A DNA stretch of 41,301 nucleotides from Vampirovibrio sp. (GCA_027448865.1 DAIDMR010000230.1:1-41301), one strand, 5' to 3'; shown: positions 1-7,472, counted from the stretch's first letter. Numbers and translations are program-made. Notes: generated by a model from the letters alone, not told the origin.

Positions 1-790
1 TACGCCGGTGGCATTCAAATGCGCCTGAACGACAAGGGGCAGCTGGATCTGGAAGCCTCTGAAACTTTGTATACGGCGCCTTACGATTTGACCACGGTCA
101 TGGGGCAGGATGGTCAGCCGCTGCCCACCTTGCAGTCCTACCAGAGTTTCCTGATTCATCTGGAAGAGATGGCCGCTCTGAACGCCAAAAGCGAGCGTCC
201 CGCGCAACTGTGGAACGCCTCTCTGGGGGGGGGCGCATATCGAAGGCTTCCCGCTGCTGGACTTGCAGAGCTGGGTGGGTCAGTGGCCCTCCTGGAAGCA
301 TCCCCACGCCCTTTCGCAACCTCCGGCATGGACGGCGGAAGAGAAACAGACCCGAGCCATAACCTTGAACAGGGCGATACAGGACTTGCAGGTGGAACTG
401 GTCGGTCACATCCGCTTTTTAAAAGAGCAGGGACGGCTGGTGGCCCGTCATCAATCCGATTTACGGAAGCTGGCCAATTTGACCCTGGGGGTGAATCAGG
501 CCATTTATACCCGCTTTGCGGAGGCTCCCTTTTCAGCGTATTTACTGATTCACGAAATGCGGGTGTATCGGGAGCAGTTTCAGGAGACTTTACCGCTGCC
601 AGATGGCCCCTTGAAGGCCCAGAAGGTGATTAAAAGCTTTTGCCAGTCCGCGGCCAACTTTCTGGAGCAGCAAATCTTGCCCGCTGTCTGTAAAGCATCC
701 GATCAGTGCCTGGCGATAGCTCGTCTGGATGATGCCACCGGAGGCCCCGCGGATAGCGCCCTGATGAATTGGCACGCTCAGGTGTCATAG
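1..790 (+). CDS. DUF115/Maf-like glycosyltransferase, C-terminal part, frameshifted at a G9 tract
   Basis: The reading frame enters from outside the window and runs in one frame to the G9 tract at 225-233, then continues in another frame to a stop at 788-790. Removing one G joins the halves into a 262-residue fragment with no internal stop. The joined protein reads ...NASLGGAHIEGF..., which matches the N-x-(T/S)-x-GGA-x-IEG signature of the DUF115 family (MptE-like; Maf motility accessory factors that attach nonulosonic acids to flagellin). The preceding DGQPLPT segment also fits the family. The last third is helical, as is usual for Maf C-termini. The family assignment comes from motif recognition. 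The break could be an assembly indel or slipped-strand phase variation. The 3' end overlaps the convergent gene at 778 by 13 bp. Confidence 0.6.
225..233 (+). repeat. G9 homopolymer at the frameshift point
   Basis: Nine consecutive G. Eight would keep the surrounding DUF115/Maf-like gene in frame across the tract. Poly-G tracts of this length in flagellar glycosylation genes are a known phase-variation device in Campylobacter. An assembly error is the main alternative. Confidence 0.9.
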
Positions 791-996
791 TCTTCAATAC
801 TCAAGGGAGGGCGGGACATGTAAGGCGTTCTGCCGTGAGCCCTTTCCAGGCGGTGGTGTGTCCACTGCTGCTCCAGCGCGGTCAAGCTGGCTTGCAACAC
901 GTCCGCATCGCTTTGAAACTGGCCTATGCTTTTCAAACGGTGGAATTGCCGATACAGGTTGGCGGGTAAAATCAGCTGGGCGGATTCCGGTTCCAT
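778..996 (-). CDS. small hypothetical protein
   Basis: A 72-residue charged protein with no recognised family. It has a short N-terminal stretch (ILPANLYRQFHRL) that could be the strand-helix start of a ribbon-helix-helix fold, and an acidic tail ending EDYDT. The start at 996 is chosen over 1002 because AGGGAG lies six bases upstream of it but directly abuts the earlier ATG. It is convergent with the Maf-like gene and overlaps its last codons. Function unknown. A DNA-binding antitoxin-like role is possible but not demonstrated. Confidence 0.5.
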   Translation of the reverse strand: MEPESAQLILPANLYRQFHRLKSIGQFQSDADVLQASLTALEQQWTHHRLERAHGRTPYMSRPPLSIEDYDT

Positions 997-1050
997 AGCC
1001 ATCTCCCTTTTGTCTGGTGGGATTTAGTGCCTGAACGGTGGAAGCGGTCT

Positions 1051-1251
1051 TTAACAGTGGGTGGCGGAGGCAGCGGTCGTGGGATTACTGAGGTCAATGT
1101 TCAGAAAGTCCATCCAGCCACATTGCTGGCAGCAGCACTGAATGCGGTTTTCCAGTTTTACAAGCAGCGCGGAATCACACAGGACCTCAATGTCCTGCGT
1201 AACCACCGAAAGTTTCCCGCAGTTCGGACAGCGTGTTTGACGAATTTCCAT
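1051..1251 (-). CDS. small zinc-ribbon protein
   Basis: A 66-residue protein with CPNC near residue 8 and CCCQQC near residue 39, a two-knuckle spacing that suggests a structural zinc ribbon. An AGGG-like ribosome site lies about ten bases before the ATG. It shows no catalytic motif and no membrane segment. It lies between the 72-residue gene and the divergent permease, so no partner can be inferred. A second, still smaller double-CxxC peptide is encoded at 4400-4498, so the organism may favour such mini zinc ribbons. Confidence 0.55.
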   Translation of the reverse strand: MEIRQTRCPNCGKLSVVTQDIEVLCDSALLVKLENRIQCCCQQCGWMDFLNIDLSNPTTAASATHC

Positions 1252-1452
1252 AAAAATGAACCCTTAATCATCCCAATCTGGAATTATATCGGTTGATACA
1301 AGGTACGCCTATTGCCAGAACAGGCAATGTTTAACAGACGGCCAGCGCTGTGTCGATTTCCTGTTGCATTTTCAGGCGGATCTTGGCTGCCCGTGCAAAC
1401 GTGATTGGGTTGTATTACAGTAGGCGTTCATCATCAAGGGAGATGTTTTCCA

Positions 1453-2241
1453 TTGGCTTTCCTGATTGTGGGCGGTTTGACCCTACTGATTTCCCTGCTC
1501 ACCCTGTTTTCCGGTTTTGGACTGGGCACCTTGCTGCTGCCGGTCTTTCTGGTGTTTTTTGAACCACCCATCGCCATTGCCGCCACGGCCATGGTGCATT
1601 TAGCCAACAACCTGCTAAAGGCCATGTTGTTTGCCAGACACGCCCATGTCGGGGTGTTGCTAAGGTTCTCGAGGCCTGCTATCCTGGCCGCTTTTGGAGG
1701 TGCTTTCCTGCTTCAGTACCTGAATGCGCTCCCCCCGTTGTTCCAATACCACTGGCAAGCGCAGTGGTTTCAGGTAACCCCCATTCGGTTCACCATCGGC
1801 TTGCTGATGATCGTCTTTGCCAGTCTGGACTTGAGCCCGAAATTCAGGGCGTTGACCCTGTCCCGGCAGTGGATTCCCGTGGGTGGGGTGTTGTCCGGTT
1901 TTTTTGGCGGTTTGACCGGCCATCAGGGGGCGTTTCGTTCAGCCTTTTTAATTCGAGTCGGTCTGGATAAGGAGGCGTTCATCGGGACAACCGTACTGGC
2001 CGCTGTTCTGGTGGACATGGCCCGCATCGGGGTGTATGGTTTTACCCTGATTCAGGGGCATCACGCACTGTTCCAGAATCCAGCCCAATGGCAGTTGCTG
2101 CTTTGGGCCATAGCTTCCGCTTTTTTAGGCACATGGCTGGGCAGTCGCTGGCTGCAAAAAGTGACCTTGACCTGGATGCAAACGGTTGTTGGCATTTTGT
2201 TGGTGGCTTATGGCCTGTTGCTGGCCGCAGGCCTGATTTAG
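1453..2241 (+). CDS. TauE/SafE family membrane permease
   Basis: A 262-residue polytopic inner-membrane protein with about eight hydrophobic segments. The early glycine-rich stretch (LFSGFGLGTLLLPVFL) and the second repeat with GVLSGFFGGLTGHQGAF are typical of the TauE/SafE (DUF81) family, which exports sulfite, sulfoacetate and related organic anions. The duplicated four-helix layout matches the usual length of about 250 residues. The start is uncertain. TTG at 1453 has GGGAG ten bases upstream and no ATG is in frame nearby; a TTG at 1405 has no ribosome site. It is transcribed away from the small zinc-ribbon gene. The substrate cannot be read from the sequence. Confidence 0.8.
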   Translation: MAFLIVGGLTLLISLLTLFSGFGLGTLLLPVFLVFFEPPIAIAATAMVHLANNLLKAMLFARHAHVGVLLRFSRPAILAAFGGAFLLQYLNALPPLFQYHWQAQWFQVTPIRFTIGLLMIVFASLDLSPKFRALTLSRQWIPVGGVLSGFFGGLTGHQGAFRSAFLIRVGLDKEAFIGTTVLAAVLVDMARIGVYGFTLIQGHHALFQNPAQWQLLLWAIASAFLGTWLGSRWLQKVTLTWMQTVVGILLVAYGLLLAAGLI

Positions 2242-2397
2242 GGAGAAGAGAGCCGCGCTGTTGTTTTTAAGGAAAACACAATAATTTTTGGATATGGGGA
2301 ATCGGGGGTTTAGAAATGGAAGGAGTGGCCCATTTGTACTAGTACCTCCCTGCGATGCTTTGCTGTTGACACCATTGATTGTCGTGTTCCCTGAACG

Positions 2398-3030
2398 ATG
2401 GAATCTTTGAGCAAGATGGCCCATGTTCGTTTTTACGAGAAAAACCCCACGGTTAAAGAGGCCGTGACTTCTCTATTCGGGTTTTCCGGGGATATCCGCT
2501 CGATCCTGGCCAAAGGGATGTGTTCCATCGCTGAAAGTGACTTCAATGCCCACATTCGTATCAACGACTTAAAAAGTCTGGGCAAGGAAAAAGCCCTGGC
2601 CCTTTACAAGTCCCGGGCCAGGCGCCGCGACTATGATCTGGACCCGTACCTGTCCAAAGCGATGAACTATTTAATGATTCTGGAGCCTTCGGATCAGTTT
2701 TTTCTGGCCGTGAAAGTGAACGATATGATTCGGGTGGTACGGGAGTTTATGGACTTGTGCCAGGTTTACTCCCAAAAAATCCAGCTGGCCATTGTGGAAC
2801 GCCTGACCGGAACCTACGTGCAAGGCGGATTACACGAAGCTCAGGATTTACTCTCGATCATCCACGGAAAATTCCATAAATATTTTTCAGGCATGAAAAA
2901 GGCATCCGCTGAAGCCTCGCAACCCTCTACGGCAACCCAGGCCGGGCTTGAGGCCAAAACAGCCAGCGAGTATGCCGCGGAGGCCATCACCGATCAAAGT
3001 ACCGGTATGCGCATTTGTCTTGAAAATTAG
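2398..3030 (+). CDS. lineage-specific helical protein (paralogue of the 38674-39213 product)
   Basis: A 210-residue soluble, mostly helical, basic protein with no recognised family. Its residues about 7-120 align with the product of 38674-39213. Both share an early aromatic-x2-K-x-P segment, then NDLKSLGKEKALALYKS against SNLKSLGSEKILGLHQS, an RRxYDxxP motif and a KAxNyxxILexSDQ segment. The C-terminal 30 residues are Ala/Ser/Thr-rich and look disordered. No membrane segment or signal peptide is visible. The ATG at 2398 gives the full conserved region, and MAHVRF seven codons later is a possible alternative. The neighbouring genes suggest no role. Confidence 0.6.
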   Translation: MESLSKMAHVRFYEKNPTVKEAVTSLFGFSGDIRSILAKGMCSIAESDFNAHIRINDLKSLGKEKALALYKSRARRRDYDLDPYLSKAMNYLMILEPSDQFFLAVKVNDMIRVVREFMDLCQVYSQKIQLAIVERLTGTYVQGGLHEAQDLLSIIHGKFHKYFSGMKKASAEASQPSTATQAGLEAKTASEYAAEAITDQSTGMRICLEN

Positions 3031-3195
3031 CCGCCAGTCTGCTTATAGGGCGTGGGGGCGTGAACGGTTTGTTGGCGTGAGGAGAGGGGCTGGCCGGTGG
3101 GAATCCGGATTTGCGACACTTGGCGGGATGACAATGGCGGCTTTTGTAAGAAAATAATCCAATGACCGTCATGATGTTGATCAGAGGATTTTGAC

Positions 3196-4278
3196 ATGAG
3201 CATTGCCACTCAAGCCAAGCTAAAGCCGGGCGTTGTTTCCGGAAAGGACTATCAGACCCTGGTAGAGGCCTGTAAGGCTGGAAAGTACATTCTGCCTGCC
3301 GTCAACGTGGTAGGAACCAACAGCATTAACGCCGTGCTGGAAGCGGCCCGGAAAAATAAATCCGATGTCATCATCCAGCTGTCCAACGGTGGGGCTGAAT
3401 TTTATGCTGGCAAAGGCTTTCCCGATTCTTTTCAGGCCAAAGTCCTGGGGGCGGTCTCCGCAGCCCAGCATGTCCATTTAATGGCCCAGCACTATGGGGT
3501 CTGCGTGGTACTGCACACCGATCACGCCAACAAAAAGCTCATTCCCTGGGTGGAGGCCCTGCTAACCCACGGGGAAGCCCACTATCAACAAACCGGACGT
3601 CCCCTGTTCACTTCGCACATGCTGGATTTGTCCGAAGAGACGCTGGAGTTCAACCTGTCGGAATCCGCCCGGATTTTAAAACGCGCCGCGGCCATTGATA
3701 TGAGCATTGAGATTGAGCTGGGCATTACCGGTGGCGAAGAGGACGGGATTGGCTCCGAGGATGACGATTTGGATAATCCCAACCTCTACACCCAGCCGCA
3801 AGATGTGCTTCAGGCCTACGAGCGCTTGTCTCCCCTCGGGTTCTTCTCCATTGCCGCTTCTTTCGGGAACGTGCATGGGGTTTACGCGCCCGGTAACGTC
3901 AAGCTGCGTCCGGAAATCCTGAAAAACTCCCAGGCTCTGGTGGAATCTACGCACAAAACCGGGCCCAATCCGCTGAATCTGGTGTTTCACGGTGGCTCCG
4001 GCTCTGAACAAGCCAAAATCGAGGAAACATTGCACTACGGCGTGTTCAAAATGAACATTGATACCGACTTGCAGTTCGCCTTTGCCCATGAGGTGGGTAA
4101 ATACGTGATGGCCAACCCCAAAGCGTTTCAGTACCAGATTGACCCGGAAACCAATGCCCCTTACAAAAAGGCTTACGACCCCCGCAAGTGGCTGCGCACA
4201 GGCGAAGAAGGCGTTATTGCCCGGTTGGACGAGGCGTTCCGGGACTTGAAATCCGCTGGCAAATCCATTGCGGAGTAA
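3196..4278 (+). CDS. fbaA: class II fructose-bisphosphate aldolase
   Basis: A 360-residue cytosolic enzyme that cleaves fructose 1,6-bisphosphate to DHAP and glyceraldehyde 3-phosphate, or the reverse. The length and sequence match the class IIA (E. coli FbaA) type. The N-terminus reads KPGVVSGKDYQTL, followed by LPAVNVVGTNSINAVLEAA and SNGGAEFYAGKG. Asp109 and His110 lie in HTDHANKKLIPW (catalytic acid and zinc ligand), and further zinc-ligand histidines are in NVHGVYAPG (about 227) and VFHGGSGS (about 265). AGAGG sits eight bases before the ATG. It is monocistronic, followed by a strong terminator at 4331-4371. No regulator is evident. Confidence 0.95.
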   Translation: MSIATQAKLKPGVVSGKDYQTLVEACKAGKYILPAVNVVGTNSINAVLEAARKNKSDVIIQLSNGGAEFYAGKGFPDSFQAKVLGAVSAAQHVHLMAQHYGVCVVLHTDHANKKLIPWVEALLTHGEAHYQQTGRPLFTSHMLDLSEETLEFNLSESARILKRAAAIDMSIEIELGITGGEEDGIGSEDDDLDNPNLYTQPQDVLQAYERLSPLGFFSIAASFGNVHGVYAPGNVKLRPEILKNSQALVESTHKTGPNPLNLVFHGGSGSEQAKIEETLHYGVFKMNIDTDLQFAFAHEVGKYVMANPKAFQYQIDPETNAPYKKAYDPRKWLRTGEEGVIARLDEAFRDLKSAGKSIAE

Positions 4279-4330
4279 GAGACCCGCTAAAACTTTCGTT
4301 TAATCTTGTTTTTTTAAAGGTTTTTTGAAA

Positions 4331-4371
4331 AAGAGCAGTGGTCTTGTTTAAGAGCGCCACTGTTCTTTTTT
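4331..4371 (+). terminator. rho-independent terminator after fbaA
   Basis: AGAGCAGTGG pairs with CCACTGTTCT (one G-U pair) around a 15-base loop and is followed by a T6 run. It ends the fbaA transcript and could also act in reverse for the small minus-strand gene at 4400. Confidence 0.85.
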
Positions 4372-4399
4372 ACGTTTCAGATTTGCATTTCAGAGGCGC

Positions 4400-4498
4400 T
4401 TACCCGGTTTCCGGTTCCGGTTGCAGGATGGGAGCCCCACACTGTTCACAGTGATAGCTTCCAGCCGGAATATAGGCGCCACAGCACTGACAAGTCAT
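4400..4498 (-). CDS. 32-residue zinc-ribbon microprotein
   Basis: A very short reading frame with a strong ribosome site (GGGAGG, six bases before the ATG). The peptide has cysteines in CQCCG near the N-terminus and CEQCG near residue 20, followed by a Pro/Glu tail. The two knuckles are about 14 residues apart, as in minimal zinc ribbons fused to or paired with larger proteins. Function unknown. It stands alone between the fbaA terminator and the hairpin element at 4638. Support is the start signal and the cysteine pattern. It could be a chance ORF. Confidence 0.55.
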   Translation of the reverse strand: MTCQCCGAYIPAGSYHCEQCGAPILQPEPETG

Positions 4499-4637
4499 GT
4501 TAGCCCTCCCAAGGTTTGTATATGAATTATGTCTCGGCCATAATCTGGAAATCTAAAGACCAGAATCCTCATTTCAGGGCGATTTCCTGAAAACGCGCTT
4601 TCCGGGGCTCTAAAAGTCAAATTTTAAGGTCAGTATC

Positions 4638-4790
4638 CCGTCTCAACACCTTTCTAAAACTGCGTGCAGCTCAAACAAGGTGTGGAACGGCCTCCGGCAA
4701 AGCCACCATGACTTGAATCTGGGGGACATGAATTTTGGGCGTAATTTCTGAACCCGCTGTACTCAAACAGTTACAAACGTCTTGAGGCGG
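4638..4790 (+). ncRNA. long-hairpin element, copy 1 (candidate structured RNA)
   Basis: The ends pair: 4638-4653 with 4775-4790, 14 of 16 positions counting one G-U pair. Inside lies a 34-base block nearly identical to copy 2 (CTAAAACTGCGTGCAGCTCA core), a hairpin whose loop holds GGCAAAG, and a second conserved block (CGCTGTA...ACAGTTACAAACG). AACTG/CAGTT and GCAGC/GCTGT can form an inner helix. The closing-helix sequence differs from copy 2 but still pairs, with compensatory changes. That favours an RNA structure over a transposon. It ends 38 bases before the ATG at 4828. I do not recognise an established RNA family. Confidence 0.6.
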
Positions 4791-4827
4791 AATCCGTACC
4801 AGTTTTAAAATAAAAGAGGCAAATTTT

Positions 4828-5094
4828 ATGGATGTTTCAGGTATTTATGAGACGTTAAGCCCATTGGAGAAGGTCTATTGGGCTCAACTGGAAGCCCTGT
4901 TCAGACGGGTTGAAGCCCGCAGGCCCGAAAAAGGGATTGTCGCATTGATTTTCAGGGCCCGAGCGTTGGTCGCTCATCAAAATATTCCGCTGGAACAGGC
5001 TTTGGCGGATACTCTGGAAGGCGCTACCCAGCGAACCGAGCGACGGATAGCCCTTTTAAAGCAGTGCCCGCTGAAGTCGGACTCAGTACTTTAA
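4828..5094 (+). CDS. 88-residue hypothetical protein
   Basis: A small soluble protein with a good ribosome site (AGAGG, nine bases before the ATG). The N-terminal half (SPLEKVYWAQLEALFRRVEA) is amphipathic and helical. The C-terminal half is basic and also helical. I recognise no family. The gene is bracketed by two copies of the hairpin element (4638-4790 and 5130-5271), the first lying in its presumed leader. If the element is a cis-regulator, this is the gene it would control. It lies just outside the integrated element and belongs to the chromosome. Confidence 0.6.
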   Translation: MDVSGIYETLSPLEKVYWAQLEALFRRVEARRPEKGIVALIFRARALVAHQNIPLEQALADTLEGATQRTERRIALLKQCPLKSDSVL

Positions 5095-5129
5095 GGGAAT
5101 GCGCAGGGCGAATACACATTCAATTATGA

Positions 5130-5271
5130 GGCAAGACTGCCTTCCCAACACGTTTCTAAAACTGCGTGCAGCTCAGACAAACCCAGGGTGCTTTTGGCAA
5201 AGATGCCCAGCCTGAAGTTTTAACTCGCTGTATTCATACAGTTACAAACGCGTTGGGAAGGCAGCCTTGCC
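5130..5271 (+). ncRNA. long-hairpin element, copy 2 (candidate structured RNA)
   Basis: A 26-base outer helix (5130-5155 with 5246-5271) has only two A-C mismatches. The interior repeats the conserved blocks of copy 1: CTAAAACTGCGTGCAGCTCA on the left, CGCTGTATTCATACAGTTACAAACG on the right, and a loop with TGGCAAAG between. Against copy 1, helix positions change C-G to U-A and U-A to G-C while staying paired. It lies between the stop of the 88-residue gene and the tRNA-Val promoter. Confidence 0.65.
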
Positions 5272-5302
5272 TAATATTATTGAGACAATAAAAAGTTGAT
5301 GC

Positions 5303-5331
5303 TTGTTGTCGCAAAGTCTTTTTCATATACT
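5303..5331 (+). promoter_or_regulatory. promoter of tRNA-Val
   Basis: TTGTTG, a 17-base spacer, then TATACT. Transcription would start near 5338, giving a leader of about 24 bases before the tRNA. This promoter is chromosomal and survives the insertion. Because the original terminator was pushed 18 kb away (23401-23426), the transcript can now run into the integrase gene. Confidence 0.75.
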
Positions 5332-5362
5332 GTAACGCAAGAACAGGAAATTTCTGACTGTC

Positions 5363-5434
5363 GGGCGCATAACTCAGCGGTAGAGTGCCACCTTCACACG
5401 GTGGAAGTCGTAGGTTCAAGTCCTACTGCGCCCA
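5363..5434 (+). tRNA. tRNA-Val (anticodon CAC)
   Basis: All four arms fold. The acceptor is GGGCGCA/TGCGCCC, the D-stem ACTC/GAGT, the anticodon stem CCACC/GGTGG with loop TTCACAC (anticodon CAC, codon GUG), and the T-arm GTAGG-TTCAAGT-CCTAC. Discriminator A is at 5434. The 3' CCA is not encoded here (TAT follows), whereas the right-hand remnant is followed by CCA. The insertion therefore replaced an encoded CCA with element sequence, and this copy now needs CCA addition. It is the functional copy because its acceptor stem is fully paired and it keeps the promoter. Confidence 0.93.
5365..5434 (+). repeat. attL: 70-bp core shared with attR
   Basis: Positions 5365-5434 are identical to 23288-23357. 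The identity covers the whole tRNA except its first two G residues, which is much longer than the 3'-end identity usual at tRNA attachment sites. The crossover lies somewhere in this block. Confidence 0.9.
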
Positions 5435-6618
5435 TATTTTTAAATCCCGAAACGCCTCACTCCCACAGGATTTTAGAGAATCCGGGGAGTTTTTTAGTTT
5501 CTGAGGATTCTCAATCTCAAAGCGGCATTTCTGCTAAAAAGAGCCAAACTTCCACAAAAGTTCAACATGTTTCGGGGCTACTTTCTGTAAGCCAGGTCAG
5601 CGAAAAGCTGGGTGTTTCTTCCATGACTGTCACACGCTGGTGTGAATCTGGAAAACTTCCGGCCACGGCCAAACCTTACGGTAAGAAAATCAGCTGGTTT
5701 ATTAGTCCTTTGGCTTTGGACATGCTGGCCCGTGAGGAAAAGATTGAACTTGAAGCGAAAAAAACAAAAAACATCAAGCCCCACAGTGAATATATGGCTC
5801 AATGGGTTCAGGCTATGGCCACCGGCACGCTGAATGGCAAAATCTACACAAAGCGTTCAATTGAGGAATATGTCCGCTATGTCAGGGCTTATCTGGAGAA
5901 TCATGCCGTGGTCACCGCTTCCGGGCTAAAATCTGAGCTGATGAGCATTCCTGCCGTGATGTTCGCCAAACGGGAAAAATATTACAAGGGTGTTCTATGC
6001 TTTGCTAGGTTCCTAGTGCAATGTGAATTTCTGGAACCTGAGTTTTTAAACTCAATCAAACCACTATTCCCAAAGCGCCATTTACCCCCCAAAAGAACCG
6101 TGGTGGATGAGACGGGGGTTGAAAACCTATTGATGGCCTGTAAAACAGTTCAGGAACGCTTAATAATCCTATTGTTAGCTCACACTGGCCTACGGGCAAG
6201 TGAGGCATGCTCCCTGGTGTGGGGGGATGTCGATATGGAGCAAGGCTTTATTGTTGTTCGCTTGGGCAAGGGGAATAAAACCCGCAAGGTTGGCATATCT
6301 GCTCGATTGATGGAGGCGTTACAGGATCAAAAGCAAGCCACTTGTCACGTTGGGACTAAACCTGTCCTGTTGGATAAGCATGGGCAAGCCATGCACCGGA
6401 GTGGTCTACTGCAAAGGCTCAAGCGTTTGGGGCGGATGGCCAGTGTTATAGTTTCCCCTCATGCCTTGCGCCGGGCCTTTGTGACTATCAATGCCAATAA
6501 AGGCCGCCCCCTGGTTATCTTGCAACGCTCTTGCGGACATTCTGACATCAAGACGACCATGAGCTACTGTCGGACGGCTGAGCAGGAGGTCATCGAGGCC
6601 ATGAAAGGGTGGGATTGA
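5365..6618 (+). CDS. int: tyrosine integrase with N-terminal excisionase-like HTH, cut off from its start by integration
   Basis: The catalytic residues are visible, numbered on the 424-residue form rebuilt by joining 23267-23357 to 5435-6618. Arg284 lies in HTGLRASE, His373/Arg376 in HALRRAF, His399 in GHSD and the nucleophile Tyr408 in TTMSYCR. Residues about 79-124 form a MerR/excisionase-type HTH, followed by a SAM-like core-binding domain. No ATG, GTG or TTG is in frame between the tRNA and the middle of the HTH (5623). The frame stays open through the tRNA to ATG 5299, but that codon lies upstream of the only visible promoter. A proper ribosome site and ATG exist at the far end of the element and would join in frame on excision. 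The coordinates given start at the att core. Confidence 0.85.
   Translation, partial: AHNSAVECHLHTVEVVGSSPTAPIFLNPETPHSHRILENPGSFLVSEDSQSQSGISAKKSQTSTKVQHVSGLLSVSQVSEKLGVSSMTVTRWCESGKLPATAKPYGKKISWFISPLALDMLAREEKIELEAKKTKNIKPHSEYMAQWVQAMATGTLNGKIYTKRSIEEYVRYVRAYLENHAVVTASGLKSELMSIPAVMFAKREKYYKGVLCFARFLVQCEFLEPEFLNSIKPLFPKRHLPPKRTVVDETGVENLLMACKTVQERLIILLLAHTGLRASEACSLVWGDVDMEQGFIVVRLGKGNKTRKVGISARLMEALQDQKQATCHVGTKPVLLDKHGQAMHRSGLLQRLKRLGRMASVIVSPHALRRAFVTINANKGRPLVILQRSCGHSDIKTTMSYCRTAEQEVIEAMKGWD
5543..5568 (+). promoter_or_regulatory. candidate integrase arm-type site, left
   Basis: Contains AAAAGTTCAACAT, repeated exactly at 23228-23240 near the right end. Flanking similarity extends the match to 22 of 26 bases. 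Paired direct repeats just inside both ends of a tyrosine-integrase element suggest arm-binding sites. Confidence 0.45.
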
Positions 6619-6649
6619 AAAATAAGTTCATTGAGTGTACCATATTTAA

Positions 6650-6967
6650 ATGAAGCCGACTTACGACCTAAAGCTTGTTAAAGAACTGATCCGCAATGGA
6701 CATTATCGAATAACCCTTCGGGCTCTGAGCGACGCTCAAAGTGACTTCGATTTTGATGCGGAGAGGATTTTGGAAGAAATTCTCGGGCTAAAACTACAAG
6801 AGCTAGACAAGACTATGCCTTCAGAGAAAATGCCAGATCTTTGGCAGGATGTTTACAAAAAGCGGGTCATCGTCCATGCCAGAGTCCAAACGGCCTATAT
6901 CAAGCTCAATATTGTAAGGCCTAGTAATAAAGAGACAGCCGTTGTGATCTCGTTCCACAAAGCCTAA
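6650..6967 (+). CDS. mqsR: MqsR-family toxin (type II TA)
   Basis: A 105-residue protein whose second half carries LWQDVYKKRV and AYIKLNIVRP...VVISFHKA, the core of the MqsR mRNA interferase family (RelE-like fold, cleaving mRNA mainly at GCU in E. coli). The helical N-terminus (KELIRNGHYRITLRAL) also fits. The length is close to E. coli MqsR (98). It is followed after 19 bases by its antitoxin, in toxin-first order as in mqsRA. No clear ribosome site precedes the ATG, so translation may be weak. It lies 31 bases after the integrase stop and may share its transcript. Confidence 0.8.
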   Translation: MKPTYDLKLVKELIRNGHYRITLRALSDAQSDFDFDAERILEEILGLKLQELDKTMPSEKMPDLWQDVYKKRVIVHARVQTAYIKLNIVRPSNKETAVVISFHKA

Positions 6968-6986
6968 AAGGAAAGGAGCCAAACCA

Positions 6987-7472
6987 ATGAGCAGAACAAC
7001 TGACAAGGTAAAAGCAATGGGTGATTGCGCGGTTTGTGGCGCCTCGACTCTCTTGGTGGTTGTGCCCGAATGGGAGGTTCCCGGCTCCGCCACAAAGCCT
7101 GCCGTGGTTGTCCAGGCGGTTGAGTGCCTTGAATGTGAAAGCTGCGGGGAGCGCTACCTGGAGCCTGAGCAAGTCCGTGCTTTTGAGAAGAAAGTGATAG
7201 AGGCTCAACGTGCTGCAAAGAACCTGCTCAGTGCGGCAGAGATTTTGCAAATTCGTGAGTCTTTGGGCATTAACAAGGAGCGCCTTGAAAAAATCCTGAA
7301 TTTAAACCCAAAATCTTTCTACCGTTGGGAAAACAGCCTGTCTATTCAATCTGACGTAGTGGACACGATGCTGAGAATCCTGCGTAAGAACCCAAACGCA
7401 GTTTATGCTTTAGCGGAAGAGCGGCATATTCCCCTAACCGCATTAAAAGGCCGCCCTAAAAAAGCTGGATAG
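6987..7472 (+). CDS. mqsA: MqsA-type antitoxin with YgiT zinc finger
   Basis: A 161-residue protein with two domains. The N-terminal zinc knuckle uses Cys14, Cys17, Cys50 and Cys53 (CAVC, CESC). A C-terminal XRE-like HTH spans about residues 85-140 and includes SFYRWENSLS. This is the MqsA/YgiT arrangement, in which the finger binds the toxin and the HTH autoregulates the operon. A strong ribosome site (GGAAAGGAG) precedes the ATG. The C-terminal extension after the HTH, ending KGRPKKAG, is longer than in E. coli MqsA (131 residues). The gene is convergent with the HigA-type antitoxin and ends at the hairpin at 7481. Confidence 0.82.
   Translation: MSRTTDKVKAMGDCAVCGASTLLVVVPEWEVPGSATKPAVVVQAVECLECESCGERYLEPEQVRAFEKKVIEAQRAAKNLLSAAEILQIRESLGINKERLEKILNLNPKSFYRWENSLSIQSDVVDTMLRILRKNPNAVYALAEERHIPLTALKGRPKKAG

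Noticed and set aside
4638-5271. The paired repeats as MITEs or insertion-sequence ends
   Set aside because: The outer inverted arms differ between copies while the interior is conserved, the opposite of terminal inverted repeats, and no target duplication is seen.
5299-5362. ATG 5299 as the native integrase start
   Set aside because: It lies upstream of the only visible promoter (5303-5331) and in chromosomal, not element, DNA. The openness of this frame is probably chance.
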